NCBI GenBank assembly: GCA_026929865.2 | Contig: CM049397.1 | Span: 31,754,698 to 31,818,697 of the forward strand | DNA: 64,000 nt | Reading direction: 5' to 3' | DNA from: Hyperoplus lanceolatus | Lineage: Eukaryota > Chordata > Actinopteri > Uranoscopiformes > Ammodytidae | Shown here: positions 1-17,722 of the stretch, piece after piece | Layout: each line of letters starts with the position of its first letter | Numbering within the stretch: position 1 is the stretch's first letter | Notes under the pieces: model-generated | The model's database searches: none | What the model saw: the letters and a program-made list of their open reading frames with translations, nothing else | What the model was told of the DNA's origin: nothing | Translations under genes and position numbers: made by a program

Positions 1-1755
1 TTTTCTGAGGCAGTGGCTCGCAGTTTTTCTGTAAATGAGACGAAAAATTTGAAAGTGAATCCGTGTCCATTGGCCACTTTTGACGAAGTGAGAAGGAATA
101 AACAACACCGATTTCTTTAGTTTTCTTTTAACCCATTTGACCAATTCTTTATTTGTGTCTGATCTGTGAACCTATGGTGGCGCCGAGGTATCTGTGTAGC
201 TCTTAATCTTATTTTTTAATATCTATATATTATTTAGTTTAGTATGAAAATACCCTTTTCTCTACTGTTGTGTTTATGTTTATATTTATTTTCTTTAACT
301 CTGGATAGAACGTCCTTTTTGATGTTTGCAGGAAAAATGCTCTATAATGCTCTCCAGTTAATTCTGTGCAACCACTGATGTGGCACAGTCACTATTTGCA
401 TCGCCGTGGTGTGACTACAATAATAAGGAAGGCAAGATGAGACAATGGCATGGTCTTGATAGCCTTCCTTAGTAATACAACTGGCGTGAGTGTGTATGGA
501 AGACATCTCTGAAATTCCTCTGTTCTTTAGTTTCAAACTATTTTGTATATCTCACTGTTGTTTGGAATTACTGAACAGAGACGTGTAAATTCAACTCTGG
601 AAATTCAAAAAAAGACCTATGTTTTAAGGATAAAACACACCATATATCTTTCTCACCGTAATTTTCCTAATAGGTGTTTTTTCTTCTATGCAGAAAGCTG
701 AGAAAATATAATGAGAAGTCTGCGTGTTCTTTGTGTTCTCTGCACTCGCTGTTAAACTCCAAATCAAAGAGAGAAGCAGCGCTGGGTAAAGTTCATCCAG
801 AGAGGAAGCCTTCATCTTTATGATTCTCTTCAACACCTTCCGTCGTGTTTTTCATTTCACTGTCTGCTTCCCTGCTGTGTCGCTGCAGAAGCTTTGAATG
901 TCTCGCATTCGTTCAAATGTTTCTTTAAAAAATAAGGAAAGAAAAACAACTAACTCCTTACCATAAGTATCTTAGTTTAAATTGAAGGTTAAAGGCCATA
1001 GTCGACCCATCTATACAGCAACCCCCCCCCCATATGTTTTTCTTTTCTTTCAATTTATTTATCATAAAAAAAAAAATTCTTGCTTTGAGTTTTAATGTTA
1101 CATGATTTAATTTATTCTTTACATTTAATAACGTTTATAAGTGAAAACATGTATTAAGTGCACCTATCTGTAATATCAGACATAACAACTCACCCTTTGG
1201 AGTATTTCTATTTGTCAAAGGATGTTTCTATACAGTATGTTTGTACCAACAAATTATTTTTTCACCTCTATGCAATATTTCCAACTTTCAAAACCCCAAT
1301 GAAAATAGTTGTGTCAAGAGGACTTTTGGTTGATGGTGCTGTTGAAAAGAATAGGATCTTAATGACCGTGTAGAATTCCTCACAACTGTGTTTGTATTTC
1401 TCCACTGGGCCCAACCTGATAACACTGTTTACACCCGCCGCACCAGAATATAGAGATTAGCTCTGTTTTCTCACAGAGGAGTTTTGGTGTATTGTTAAAA
1501 ACTCTTTTTTATCACAAGCACTTACATCTACAAAAACAAATGAAAACTGAAACCATTCATCATCTGAAAAGGTCAACAAACCCTCGGGTGAAAGAAAAAA
1601 AAGTTGAGATGTGTTTTGAAGTTTATTTGCATTCGATCTTTGGGACCAGAAAATGTTCTTGATGATTTTCAAGTGCTTGGCATTGTGCTTTGTTTACCCT
1701 GAGCAGTGCAGCTACTTAACAATCGTAGGAATGGGACAGAAGTATAGCCTGCTGA
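1..1755. other. no gene seen; AT-rich non-coding DNA
   Basis: No open frame longer than about 70 codons looks protein-like here, and none has a convincing splice context. The stretch is AT-rich, with short homopolymers (a C run near 1022-1031 and A runs near 1067 and 1599). If the minus-strand exon at 2146-2286 is real, this is its downstream intron. Confidence 0.5.
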
Positions 1756-1815
1756 TTAATTTAATTTAATTTAATTTAATTTAATTTAATTTAATTTAAT
1801 TTAATTTAATTTAAT
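1756..1815. repeat. (TTTAA)n pentanucleotide microsatellite
   Basis: About twelve uninterrupted copies of TTTAA are visible. The tract sits about 330 bp downstream (in minus orientation) of the candidate exon at 2146-2286. Confidence 0.95.
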
Positions 1816-2145
1816 GAAAAACAACAAACAAAGAACTGTGCGCCGATATTTTCCTCTAAACACAAGACTCTTCACTGCAAAGGTGACTTAACACGGTGGT
1901 TTATCTCTTTCACGCATATTTTGTTTCTGACAACCATTAAACGGACTGCAGTGTGTAGCTCCATCCTTTTGGGACCCTTTAGGACGGCTTGGTACCCCCA
2001 ACGAAAAGGGTGACAAAAATAGGTCCATTTTGGTACCCCTTCCAACTTTTGACAGTGGAAACGCAAATAAATGCATGCCAAAACCTAACCGCACCGCTCA
2101 GTGGAAACCAGTCTTTAGTGACAGCATAGAGACTGCATGGCTCAC

Positions 2146-2286
2146 CTCCTGGCCCTGCGATGGCTGTGGTGGTGGTGTTTGCGTCGTTTCCCTCTGATGC
2201 AGTCAGTTCTGTCCGCGGTGTCCACCCTGGTGTCCGACACTTTGCCCTCATCGGACTTGAGCGGCAGACAGGCTGTCGTCTCCGAG
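2146..2286 (-). CDS. candidate internal coding exon (host gene, exon 2), basic and His-rich
   Basis: Read on the minus strand, a pyrimidine-rich tract (about 2287-2320) ending in CTCACAG leads into a 141-bp segment that ends at CAGGAG followed by GTGAGC, a good donor. One of the three frames is open throughout: after one base completing a split codon it encodes SETTACLPLKSDEGKVSD and continues to a basic cluster GKRRKHHHHSHRRAR, leaving two bases over. The exon is therefore phase 2 to phase 2 and a multiple of three. The basic, His-rich end suggests a cytoplasmic or nuclear linker rather than a folded domain, but that is inference. The split codon fits the end of the candidate first exon at 37519-37715, giving Asn at the junction. 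I do not recognise the protein family. An overlapping longer ORF in another frame (1979-2251) is a shadow that ignores the splice sites. Confidence 0.6.
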
Positions 2287-2320
2287 CTGTGAGGGAAGAA
2301 AGAAACAGAGAAAGAAATAG

Positions 2321-7518
<5,198 letters not shown>

Positions 7519-7845
7519 GACGACTGTGGCTCAGATGGTAGAGCGGGTCGGCCGATGATCAAAGGGTTGGAGGTTCGATCCCCGCCCTGCCACCTGTGTC
7601 ATAGTTGTTGTGTCCTTGGGCAAGACACTTCACCCACCTTGCCTCGTGTGAATGTTGATAGTTAGCCTGCTATCGGTGTATGCAATGAGAAAATTATGTA
7701 TTATGTGTAATTGTCCGGAAGAATAATAAATAAATAAATAAATAAATGTGTGTGTGAATGGTAACGTGTAAATGGGAACAGGTCTCCCTTGCAAAAGAGT
7801 CTTCGGACTCAATGGGATATACCTGTATAAATAAAGGTTAAAAAA
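7519..7845 (+). mobile_element. tRNA-derived SINE with a LINE-like 3' tail, split by a nested insertion
   Basis: The head carries a box A-like TGGCTCAGATGGTAGAGC and a box B GGTTCGATCCC, the internal RNA polymerase III promoter. The body motif TGTCCTTGGGCAAGACACTT is common in fish SINEs. The tail at about 7791-7840 (AAAGAG, CTCAATGGGA, TACCTG, TAAATAAAGG) matches the LINE 3' end at 13622-13690. That is what is expected when a SINE borrows the reverse transcriptase of a partner LINE. The body is interrupted at about 7660-7745 by an unrelated LINE tail. It is not a functional tRNA gene, since it lacks a foldable acceptor stem and has a long body. Confidence 0.75.
7660..7745 (+). mobile_element. 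severely 5'-truncated LINE 3' tail nested in the SINE
   Basis: About 65 bp (7679-7744) reading GCAATGAGAAAATTATG, then TGTAATTGTCCGGAAG, then an (AATA)n tail, matches the reverse complement of 51068-51133 almost perfectly. The same 3' end therefore occurs twice in the window, once in each orientation. A 5'-truncated insertion by target-primed reverse transcription is the natural explanation. The sequence GTGTGAATG occurs near both borders and may be the target duplication, but the SINE body itself is GT-rich, so this is uncertain. Confidence 0.6.
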
Positions 7846-8384
7846 CAAAAGAGCTGTTCTCGGTTACAACCTTGTAAACAAATCAATGCTTTAATCGCTC
7901 ATAATGTGGATGAGGAAGGACTTGCATGACCCTTATCCTCTGAGGAGAAATTTGTGTCAGAGACAGTGGAGTCTGCAGAAGCGGGAATCATTTATTTTTT
8001 CTCTCTCTCCATTTCCACAGATGATTTAAGAGTGCTCGAGTCCCTCGTGAGGTTCAGGGAGGCTAATAAACTTTTCATTATCCCTGTCAGAGCCACCAGG
8101 AACAATTGATTATAGTTATTACAGGAGTAATGCTAGTTGAGATAATTAGTGGGGAAAGAGATGATCTACTGCCACAATTAAAACCCAAACAGGGTGGTCC
8201 CAAGGCACTTTGCCTTGATTTACACTGACAGAGTGTTTATTCAAGTTTCAGACAGTCACGAACAACTTCATCATCAACTAAAGGACACAAGCGAGAAATT
8301 AAACCCATTGAAAGTGAACCTTACAAGGCTTTGTTTTATGAGGCTCCAAACCTGCTCAAACTTTTCAATGCAAAGTGGATGGAG

Positions 8385-8545
8385 TTGTAAATCAGCAGCT
8401 GGAGGTTGGCTGGTATTACATCTACGCTGCCCATCATCTCAACCGATGTGCCCTTGAGCAAGGCACTTAACCCCAAAACTGCTCCTGGGACGCTGCACTG
8501 TGACTGGCTAATCCTGGGCTATCATCCCTTCTGGAAGGGATACAC
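8385..8545 (+). mobile_element. SINE body fragment without a clear tRNA head
   Basis: The segment contains GATGTGCCCTTGAGCAAGGCACTTAACCCC followed by CTGCTCCTGGGACGCTG, a body sequence widely seen in fish SINE-like repeats and related to the bodies at 7519 and 16753. No box A, box B or target duplication is visible, so it is probably an old or truncated copy. Confidence 0.5.
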
Positions 8546-11500
8546 AGAAAGACAAATTTAAATGGCCTTGTGTACATTGACAATAGAGTAACGAGGAAAA
8601 AAATACTTTTGCAAGAATGATACATGTTAAATGTGAAATGTTGTAGACACACACAAATACATCCACGCAATCAAGCAGGTCACAATAAAAAAAGGCACAT
8701 AAGCAAAATATCAAATGATGTGTTCACTAAAGCTGCCATCAAAACCTATGAGCAAAAATGTCATTAATGTCTGTACTAAACGTTGTGATTCCTGAAGTGA
8801 CACTCAGAAATTTAGTAGGTAATTTAATTCAAATGAGCTTCTGGATGAGCCTCATAAGTGTAATGCAAGATATCTTACTACGACAAAAATTAATCTTGTT
8901 TGCATTTTTGCTCTTGTGAAAACGTTATGGGGGTTGTCATGTCCCCTGGAACAAGTGTTCATGTAAATGTGATGTGTGTTTTTTCTTATGGCTTAGAAAA
9001 TCACTTCATGAATTCCCTTCCCAACAGAGGTGCTACCTAACGTGTGCAGATAGGTAATAGATTTTTGGTGACACTCCTCGTGCAAAAATAATAAATAGCA
9101 AGGATAGATGTAAATCCTTTTGGGCGGCTGAGATGAGCCCCCAAATTGGCCGCCTCCCTCCTCCATACAATGCATGATGGGAAGGGAGAATGATAGAAGT
9201 GAACATCAAAGATTTAATGGCCTTACAGCCCCAGTTAGGAGGTATCAGTGGCTCCAGGCAATTTCCCGTCTTTGCCAGTTTGCTCCAAATCTAACATCCA
9301 ACGCCAGCATTAGGCCTTGACAGTACATTAAGCAGTAATAATGTAACAAGGGTTTATCTTTGAATTAGTTCAAACTGGAGAGCTTCACAATGGTGGATAC
9401 AATTACTATTTCTATTTTAGGCTACTTTATATTCCTGCTTCTCTTAATTTCAGAAGAACATATTGTACTTTTTACTGCCTTACCTTTTTACAGGAACCAT
9501 TGGACTACATATCAAACTATATAAGGTAAGATAAAATGTGCTTCTTTTAAACCAGCTGCAACAATAAAATGCTTCTAACATCCTGATTCATCACCATGAG
9601 CATACATATCTATGTCATATCCATTTAACTTTGATTCTTCAAGTCATTTTGGTTGTTTCGGATACTTTTATAATTTTACTTAGGTAAGATTGGACTTGTA
9701 CCAGAATAGTTTGACATTGTGACATTGAAGGATTTGAACAGTTCTACCACTGCCAATGAATTAAATGTTATTTGTGGTAAACAACCTCATTACTTGATTC
9801 TATCACCTACGAATGTTTATATATGAGCATTAACGTGGGTTTTGTGATTGAATTTGGAGAACAACTTGCCCTGATTATTGTCTGAGCTGAAGAATCCCTC
9901 GCCTCTCTATCAGACAATCAGCAGTAGCGAGCCCTTTCCCCCCTTCCAGTGGGCTGAGTACACTGTGTGAGCCAGAGCCGGAGTGACTTTGAAGACAAGT
10001 GAGGTTGGTTTATTCAATTATTGTGTCCTGATGATATAATGGGAGCAACATAATGGCTTGATTAATTTCCTTATCACGGTGAGCACAAAGAGTAATTACA
10101 ACCAAATCCACCGCTTGGCGAACCACACATCAATCAAATTAAGGCAGTCTCCACTCGGCAGCAATCACTTTTCAAACAGAACAAATGAGTCGATTGGCTC
10201 AGTCCTCCGCCTCCGGCCGGGCCAAGTGTTTACCCGGGAACTGTAACTCTGAGCAAAGGTTACTCAGGGTGATTGGAACGCTCCGTACATGTCCGAAATC
10301 TTAATAGAAAATGTACATGCATAATTATAGGTTGTCGGGTATGGACCGCTTCAAACCGGCAAAAAAAAATGAGTATAAATGTGAATCTGCGATCAAATGC
10401 CAGAGTTTAATTACACAGGAAAAACGCCCCGACAACCTCCAATCAGATCCAAGACCATCTACCACAAAATGATGAATTCCTATAATATCAGCTATTATAT
10501 GAAAGTGAATTGATAGCGTAGTCACATAAGTCTCAGATTGAGTATTTTGCTTTGCTCACTGCCTCTGTTCACTGTTATTATGAGGCAGAATTGTTCAGCA
10601 GCCTGAGTGAAGGTCTGGACTGGTTAGGTTCAGGGTGGGGTCGATACTGGAAGACACCTGTGACCTCTAACCTCAGCACTCAGTCCTAACATGGCTGCTA
10701 ATAGGGCACCTGCAGGACCTGAGGGGTTATTGATTTAATAATCATTTTTTTAACTTAAACTATGTAAGAAATCATTGCTTGATTAATTAGAAGATTAAGC
10801 TATGTTCCCAATTTGTTTAGGTCATCATACCAGATATAACCAGCTTTTGAAAGAAATTTGGTAGATCTGCAACTCATCTTTTTTTTTTTTTTTTAATTTC
10901 CTACAACCTAACTTCTTAATATTTAGCTTATTTAAAATAAAATAAAAATAGTAGAGGCACAGGAGAAACGGATTAAAAACCTTCGTCTTTTCTTGCAACA
11001 GATGAAATTATGTTTACCCAGATGGTAAAAAGAATCTTTGACAATTTGGAAATACCATCAGAGCAGCAGTACATGTTTTTCAACAACCTTCTGGTTTTGT
11101 TGAGAGATCACTGTTTTCTTTTTTTTTTCTCTCTGGCAAACCGATAATTAGCTCTGAATGTAATGGTGATATGGTTTACAATCTTGATGTCTGAGTTATG
11201 ACCTAAATAGATACACAAAATAGCTGTGAACCATAAACCCAATATTACTCTTTATCCTGTGCTTTTAAGATACCAACAAGAAAGAAATTGGACATGTAAA
11301 ATAGCAATCAAATAATCATTAAAAATACTGCCAAAAGTTTAATTTAATTGTTCAGTAGAATGTTCCAGAAGTTACCCGTATAATTTATTTATGAGGGAAA
11401 AACTTACTACATCGACAGTGATAGAACCTCCTGACTGCCAGCGCTAACAATATTTAATTTTTCTATATATACAGCCAGGCTTCCAGCTTATCAACTTTTA

Positions 11501-13594
11501 TATTCATAAATCCACATTTTGAGAATAAAAATAAAAATGACAAATGCAGGTATGACAAAGTATTAACTTGGATGTATCAGAGCACTATTTCCCCAACGCT
11601 GGTCTCAGAGCTTTGGGACTGAAGTCAGAACATCTTAATAAAAGAAATATATTAAAATATCTCTAGACATGTCTCTCTAGAGTTATGTAAATGAAAGCTG
11701 GAACATCAACTGGAAGAAGAGCCCCTTTGGAAAATAAATTAATTTCTCTCGCCAGTGAATCGTAGCCTAAAGGCGTCATTTGACATGGGTAGCCCTGGGC
11801 TGCTGGATGTTATTGGCAGCTCTTTCTATTTGCTTGGCCTTTGTAGGGCTAAAACCAAATCAAATCCCTTTTCTAGCGCTGTTAGCACTCTGGCTCTATA
11901 TATTTGAATAACGTCTTCATACAACATGCTGCCTGCTGCACAGTGTGTGATTTGGGTTGAAAATGTCATATTGGAGGCTGACATGTCAAATGAGGTCATA
12001 TGAATGTGTCAGTGCTGGCTGCCTGGTAATATTTTGCCAGAGTGAACAAATGTCTCAGTAAGGGCAGCCCCACTTTGCTGTGAATTGGAGGTTGAAGCCC
12101 TGGGCTCTGAAAGAAATGGCACCATTCCTTGAAGCTGCCGCTTTACATTCCAATCCTGTTGCAAGCTGCTTTAAAAAATGTTTTTTTTTTTAAGATGAAG
12201 TCCATTCCAGTTTGGAGCACAGAGCCAAAGCCGATTGAGTTATCAGCAGTGGCTCAGTTCCAATAGCAGAGAAAATGGATTTTTACATGGACATAAAGGC
12301 AGCACCGCAAGCACATAGCAACAAGCACGGCAACACTCGCCTGGCTAGTCCTGATTAGCCTGAGAAGCTAATCTGAATGGCAACACTGTGGTGCTGCCAT
12401 CATCATCACTGTCATCATCATGCTATCACAGCCATTACTCCCTTTGTGGCCAAAATCAACGATGCTATTTCAGAGGCGTTTAGGAGGATATAACTCTGGC
12501 GTCACGTGGTCCTCTCAGCTGAGATTGTTAACATCTAAACTGGTGGTGTTGCTCGCTCTTTCACGCATCATAAACCTTATATGTGCATCAGTTACTTAGT
12601 TCCAAATCGAGTTAGAAGTGATTAGAGGGGTTCTTTGTGTGAAGGCGTGGGGAAGGAAGCAGGCATAGTTGGGTTTAATTGGCTGCTTATGAGGCACACA
12701 CTTCCTCGCCGCGCACTTCTTCCTGTGTGAAGGAGATTACTGAAGAGCCTTCTGCAGACGCTAATGTGTGTGGAGTGCAGAAAGCCGTAATCATTGTGCA
12801 ACCTGTGTTTAATTAGCACAGCTATGACACCACAGACGAGCAACGCACAAGGAGGAAGAAGATGCAGAGGAAAAAGCAAGTGGAAGATTGGCAGAAGTTC
12901 CAGCCGAGTTTGACAAAAGAAGCGAGACAAAGAGTTGAGAGCCTTTCAAAAACAAACTGGATGATGAGAAATGGGGCCTTCCAGTCGTATGCCGTGAAAG
13001 GGGGTCTTATTTTTCCCCCAGTGAAGTCTAATTTGCTCACTCACACTGCAGCTGACAGGTGGGTTCAGGATTGGACATTTCAGGTGCGTCGGAATAAACA
13101 GTTTGCGAGCAACTAAACAAACGTTATCAAATTCTGCAGCAAACCTTTTCCCCATTAATGGAGAGAGAACGGACAAAAAAAATAAAACCACCATCTGGCT
13201 GAAACTTGATCAGCCAATTAAACAAGTGATATTTACCAGAAACTATAAATCAAAGTGCACATAACTTTTTTTCCATGACACTGAAGCTTATTTAGAACCC
13301 ACTTTGACAGACCAGCAGCCATTAAGGACCTTCTGAGCCGCCTTTTCCACACTTCTGCCTCCAATTATCCACCATCACGTTTCCTTGCTCTTTGGGAATA
13401 ATTCCTCGCATAACTTAAGGGTTTCTCCCCAAACCTGTCCGGATGCACAGACATCGACATGCAAACAGATTGGGACCCTGTACTTTGCTATTTCAATCTC
13501 TGTCCTACTGCCTTAATGAGCTGCTAGAGTTCCGCACTAATTTGTGTCAGTAAACATATCAGATTTGCAGTGGGCCATGACAGGCAGAATGAAA
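8546..13594. other. non-coding intron sequence, no gene seen
   Basis: No protein-like frame or repeat family was recognised. The overlapping open frames on both strands at 12622-13194 have low-complexity composition, stop in all contexts and lack splice sites. Parts of 9880-10250 and 12240-12560 are less AT-rich than their surroundings and could hold conserved non-coding elements, but this cannot be judged without alignment. Confidence 0.4.
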
Positions 13595-13690
13595 CTCAAT
13601 CAATCAATCAATCAATCAATATCCTTTATTTAACCAGGTAAAATTCATTGAGATTAAAATCTCTTTTTCAAGAATGACCTGGCCAAGAAG
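13595..13690 (-). mobile_element. LINE 3' end, minus orientation, with (TTGA)n terminal repeat
   Basis: Reverse-complemented, the segment reads CTTGGCCAGGTCATTC, AAAAAGAGATTTTAATCTC, TACCTGGTTAAATAAAGG, and ends in a tetranucleotide ladder seen on the plus strand as (AATC)n at 13598-13620. This 3' end is abundant in teleost genomes and matches the tail of the SINE at 7519-7845. Only the 3' terminus is recognisable; further upstream (13700-14270) may belong to the same element but shows no coding similarity. Confidence 0.65.
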
Positions 13691-16512
13691 GCAGCACCAT
13701 TATAAAATAAGACAATCAACCACAATTCTCATACACCACATTCAACGTCAGGTAAAGTACAATACAAGATCCAGGACAAGACTATATGAAGATTGAAATG
13801 AATACAGTTAAAAATTAAATAAATAAACTGGTGACAGATGAATGAATGGGCCAATCGACACCTCGTTGCAGGACAAGAGACTTGGGGAACCTCCTGACAA
13901 GATCTGGATATATGCCGGTAATTAGACAACGTGTTTGGAATGGACCAAGATGTTCCATCACTTCCCATTTCTCTTTCTTTTCCTTCAACCACATCCTCAA
14001 TAATGTGAATTATTCACGAAGGCCACCTTGTGACCATGTTTCATAGTATCTGTTCCTTCATTAGATAATCAATGTTAGTAGAATATAAGACGGACCAGAA
14101 TTTGGAATAAAAAGGGTTTTTCCCCCATTTCTTCCTGCCTATATGTACCCTTGTCCTTGGAGCAGTGTGCAGGAAGAGCTGAGGCTCAAAAATGAAATTA
14201 GAAGTAATATCTGGATTCCCAGATAGTAATGTGTCTCTCATGGCAGTCGACACTATCTCCTGTACAATTTAAAAATACATATTTATAATAAATCACCTCT
14301 TGGCCAGAAAATGGTTAAAGTGGGGTGGATGACTGGATTCAGGAAATTCAATTTATTACAAAATTGTTCCCTAGAATTGGGCTGGCTGCCTAGAGAAATA
14401 GATGCTCAGACAACTTTCTAAAATTAGGATGCAAAGGCAACTTTTTTTATACCAAGAAACTCCGATATCTATATTTTTTAACCCAAAACACTATAAGCAC
14501 TATAACTGAGTAACCTGACACAAGAACACCTGTCTCTTTCCGCTTGCCTTTGCTCATTACCGTTTCACACTAAGCACTGTGTCTTATCTTGCTGGTTTGG
14601 GGCGTTAAGAGACAAACAGGTAAACTCTCCCTGCACTCTGTCTTCACCACCTACCAGGTATGGAGCAAGGGGCAGATGGGTGCTCAGCATCCAACAGATC
14701 TAGTGGTTTTCTCAGCATTTTGACGCTATAAATGTGCCTCTGAGCATAGCGTCATATGGGATTCACAGCCGACTCACTCCCTGCTCCGTTCCTATTCTTG
14801 TATCAGACCTGCAGGCTTGCTTCCTCTTCGTTTCCGCTGCCGCTTTAACCTTCTGTCTCTGTCTGTTTGAGTCTTGTCCAAGAAGCTGAATCTTGCGAGT
14901 ATAGCTCTGCTCTACAGTCCCCTGCCACTTGCTGTCTGTGGTGTATCAGAGTCAGGACCTCCTCCCACGTCTGTTGCTACACTGCTACGGGCTGTTGCAT
15001 AGGCCACGGGTGTCATATCCTCCGTACAATCTTCATCTCTCCGTTTCTCTGCTTTTTTTTTCTTTTCCGTTTACTACACGGCAATCTTTGTCCCTCACAT
15101 TATCTTAGCTCATATCCCACTAAAGGATCATCAGAGAAACTATTTAAAATGTTATGTGTCAGAGGGACCTCAAAGCACTCTATGCATAATCTCTATAACT
15201 TCCTAACACCCCAACACCATGTCCACTACTCTTAGACAACACCATTTGAAACCGAGTGATCCTTGCATCTACCGCTTTGTTGAGTAAGCATTACCATGTT
15301 GCCCACTCTCATGTAAAGTATGTATGTGAATATTTGTGTGCTGTGCAGGCTTCGGTTACAAGCGCCGTTACATATCACTGTTTGCTCTTGAGAAGACTTA
15401 AATCAGCTATGCAACATGGCATTCACATCAAAAAATAATCATCATAAAAATGCGGCAGGGCGTGCAGAATGTGACGACTACACAAAGCAATCAAGATACC
15501 CACTGGCTTTACTCCCCGTCTTCCACCCACCTCTCCCCCTCAATGCTAATCAGTGTGGGTGCTACCGGCTGTCTGGTGGGAGACTTGATCTGATTTTGAG
15601 ACAGAAAATGCTCTACAGCTGCACAGTACAGTATAATAATGACATGCTGGTCCAGTGATGGTCCAGTAATGTTTTATGAGCAGGTGTTGATAAAGAAATG
15701 ATTGCATATTTATCTGATAATAAATGAATCATTTAAGTTCAAGTAAAGATTCCAAAATATGTTTGTTTTTTCTTTGGGTTTAAACTTTTGGTTGGACAAA
15801 ACAAGACATCTGGTCAAATCACCTGAGCTTTAGGAGATTGTGATGAACTCTTTTAATTATTTTCTGACAATTTATAGACTAAGCAAATCATCAATTTATT
15901 GAAAAGAGCAGAAGACTAATTGATCAGGGGGGGAATCATTGATTGCAGTTCTATGGGCCAAGTCACCATTATCCTACATTTTAAATCACAGGTTTAGTTT
16001 ATGTTTGAACCTGTATTCCTAGAGGGAGATGCCAGATGGACATTTTTACTGCCTATCTGGCTTCTCAATTAATAAGGAGATCTCGGTTGCAGCCCCATGT
16101 CATGATTCACGTTGGTGAGACATGGCTTTGCATAACAAGTATGTTTGATGCAGGTTGTTTTAACAGCATATTGTACATTTGAAACCCCTTTCCATACAGT
16201 GAGTGTTTTGCTGGCTCTCAGAAATGTAGGGACAGCAACCTGAGGAAGCCAATATTTATGGAAGAAATTATCGCAACAAACCATTATAAGGTAGCAAAAC
16301 TCATTATGAGATGGGGGAAAAAATGTGCCCATGTGAAGAGTGGGATTACATATAATGATGCCATGAGGTTGTTGCTCCGTGTTTCTAGGTGGCACAGTGC
16401 TAGCCAGTTAATTGTGTCCTCTAATGTACCTACATGTCAGGCACTGTTACGAAAGTTAATGTTCAATTTCATGTGTCAATCAGATTTATCAGAAAATAGC
16501 ATCATTATAGCC
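13691..16512. other. non-coding intron sequence, no gene seen
   Basis: Open frames at 13729-14253, 14867-15235 and 16069-16569 occur on both strands, have no recognised domains and lack flanking splice sites. They are treated as chance frames. Confidence 0.4.
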
Positions 16513-16516
16513 TTAA

Positions 16517-17722
16517 AGCCACTACGAGTAAGTCAGCACGTTGGCGACACCTTTGAACAAAAGCGGTAGTATTTTAACAACACCAGCTGTCGTGAACCTG
16601 TTTTCTAGCTCGTGCAGGGAGTGCAAGATTCAAATAATCAGGAAGCAATATGGTGCGTGTCCGTGTGTTGAAAGTGTGGAGGGCACCGGACTCTTTTCGG
16701 CTCTGTGAGTCTATGGGTGACACAGCATCAACTAATGGCAGTAAGTGCTAAATGGTAAATGGACTCCACTTATATAGCGCTTTTCCCTGGTTTTTCACAG
16801 ACTCAAAGCGCTTTACATTGTTTTGTACACATTCACCCAATCACACACACATTCATACACCGATAGCAGCAGCTACCACGCAGGGTGCAAGCTAACTCTC
16901 GGGAGCAATTCGGGGTTCAATGTCTTGCCCAAGGACACTTCGACATGTGGTGGGTAGATGGGGGATCGAACCTCCGACCCTGCACTCCAGAGGCAACCTC
17001 CCTGCCCACTTCGCCACTGCCGCCCCACTGCCTAAACACACCTGATTGCAATGAGTTGATGCATTGTCACCTCTCACGGAGCTGAACGAGTCCGTGTCCT
17101 CACACCAAGCGAATGAACGAGAGATGGCAGTTAGTTAGTATGGATCACGATGAGGTAATGTGTTTATGTTGTAAATAATGACTATTTCAGATGAATAATG
17201 GTCATCTGATGATGCTGGTGAGGCAAAGTAAACTTTGTTTTAGTAGGCTACCGCTCATTCATTTAGGAGTAAACACTGCAGTCTAGGTTCGCTGCGTGAA
17301 ATTGTGTATACGTTGCTTGGCAACGCCCTCCCGCCCGCCTATCACTCTCCCTTTTAGCTTTTCTTCATTGCATTTTCTTTTTTTTCTTTGATGGTTCAGC
17401 CCCGTTATCAGTCATTATGAACAAACAACTGTCTCAAACAAGGCTCCCGCTCCCCTTCCCTCACCTGGAGCCATAGGCTTCTCAAATCGCGTTCCTGCGC
17501 CGCACTGAAATCGGCGACCAATACGGATATGTGACCATAGAGCATGCACGCGTGAACCGAAAATCGGACTGGGTGTACGACCAGATCAAATGCAGTAATA
17601 AAAACTATATAAAAAAGTCTTTCTTTGCACAGATGGTCTCGTTTACTGTTAAAGGTAATTTATGATTATGAGAGGAAACATGAGGCTGTTTAAAAGATAT
17701 TTAAATGTTACTCGTTGCTGCT
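16517..17722 (+). mobile_element. TTAA-flanked DNA transposon, copy 1, with nested SINE
   Basis: TTAA occurs on both sides (16513-16516 and 17723-17726). Just inside are inverted ends, AGCCACTACGAGTAAG on the left and the complement of AGCAGCAACGAGTAAC on the right. The same element occurs inverted at 52888-53808, about 95% identical by eye where compared. TTAA targets are used by piggyBac and Kolobok superfamilies; neither can be chosen without a transposase. An internal frame near 17490-17660 encodes EI(G/C)DQYGYV followed by IEHARVNRKSDWVYDQ in both copies, but the few differences are mostly amino-acid-changing, so there is no sign of selection on it. Copy 1 is about 285 bp longer because of the SINE at 16753-17031. 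Confidence 0.8.
16753..17031 (-). mobile_element. tRNA-derived SINE nested in TTAA transposon copy 1
   Basis: On the minus strand it starts with a head containing CAGTGGCGAAGTGGG (box A-like) and GGAGGTTCGATCCCCC (box B). The shared body TGTCCTTGGGCAAGACATTG follows, and the tail contains AAAGCGCTTTGAG and GCGCTATATAAGTGGAG and ends CCATTTACCA. The uninterrupted sister copy at 52888-53808 reads AAGTGCTAAACACACC across this point, so it serves as the empty site. The flanks GTGCTAAA and TGCCTAAA look like an imperfect short target duplication. Confidence 0.8.

Noticed and set aside
14867..15235. 122-codon Cys/Ser-rich ORF
   Set aside because: No domain, no splice context and composition typical of random frames in pyrimidine-rich DNA.
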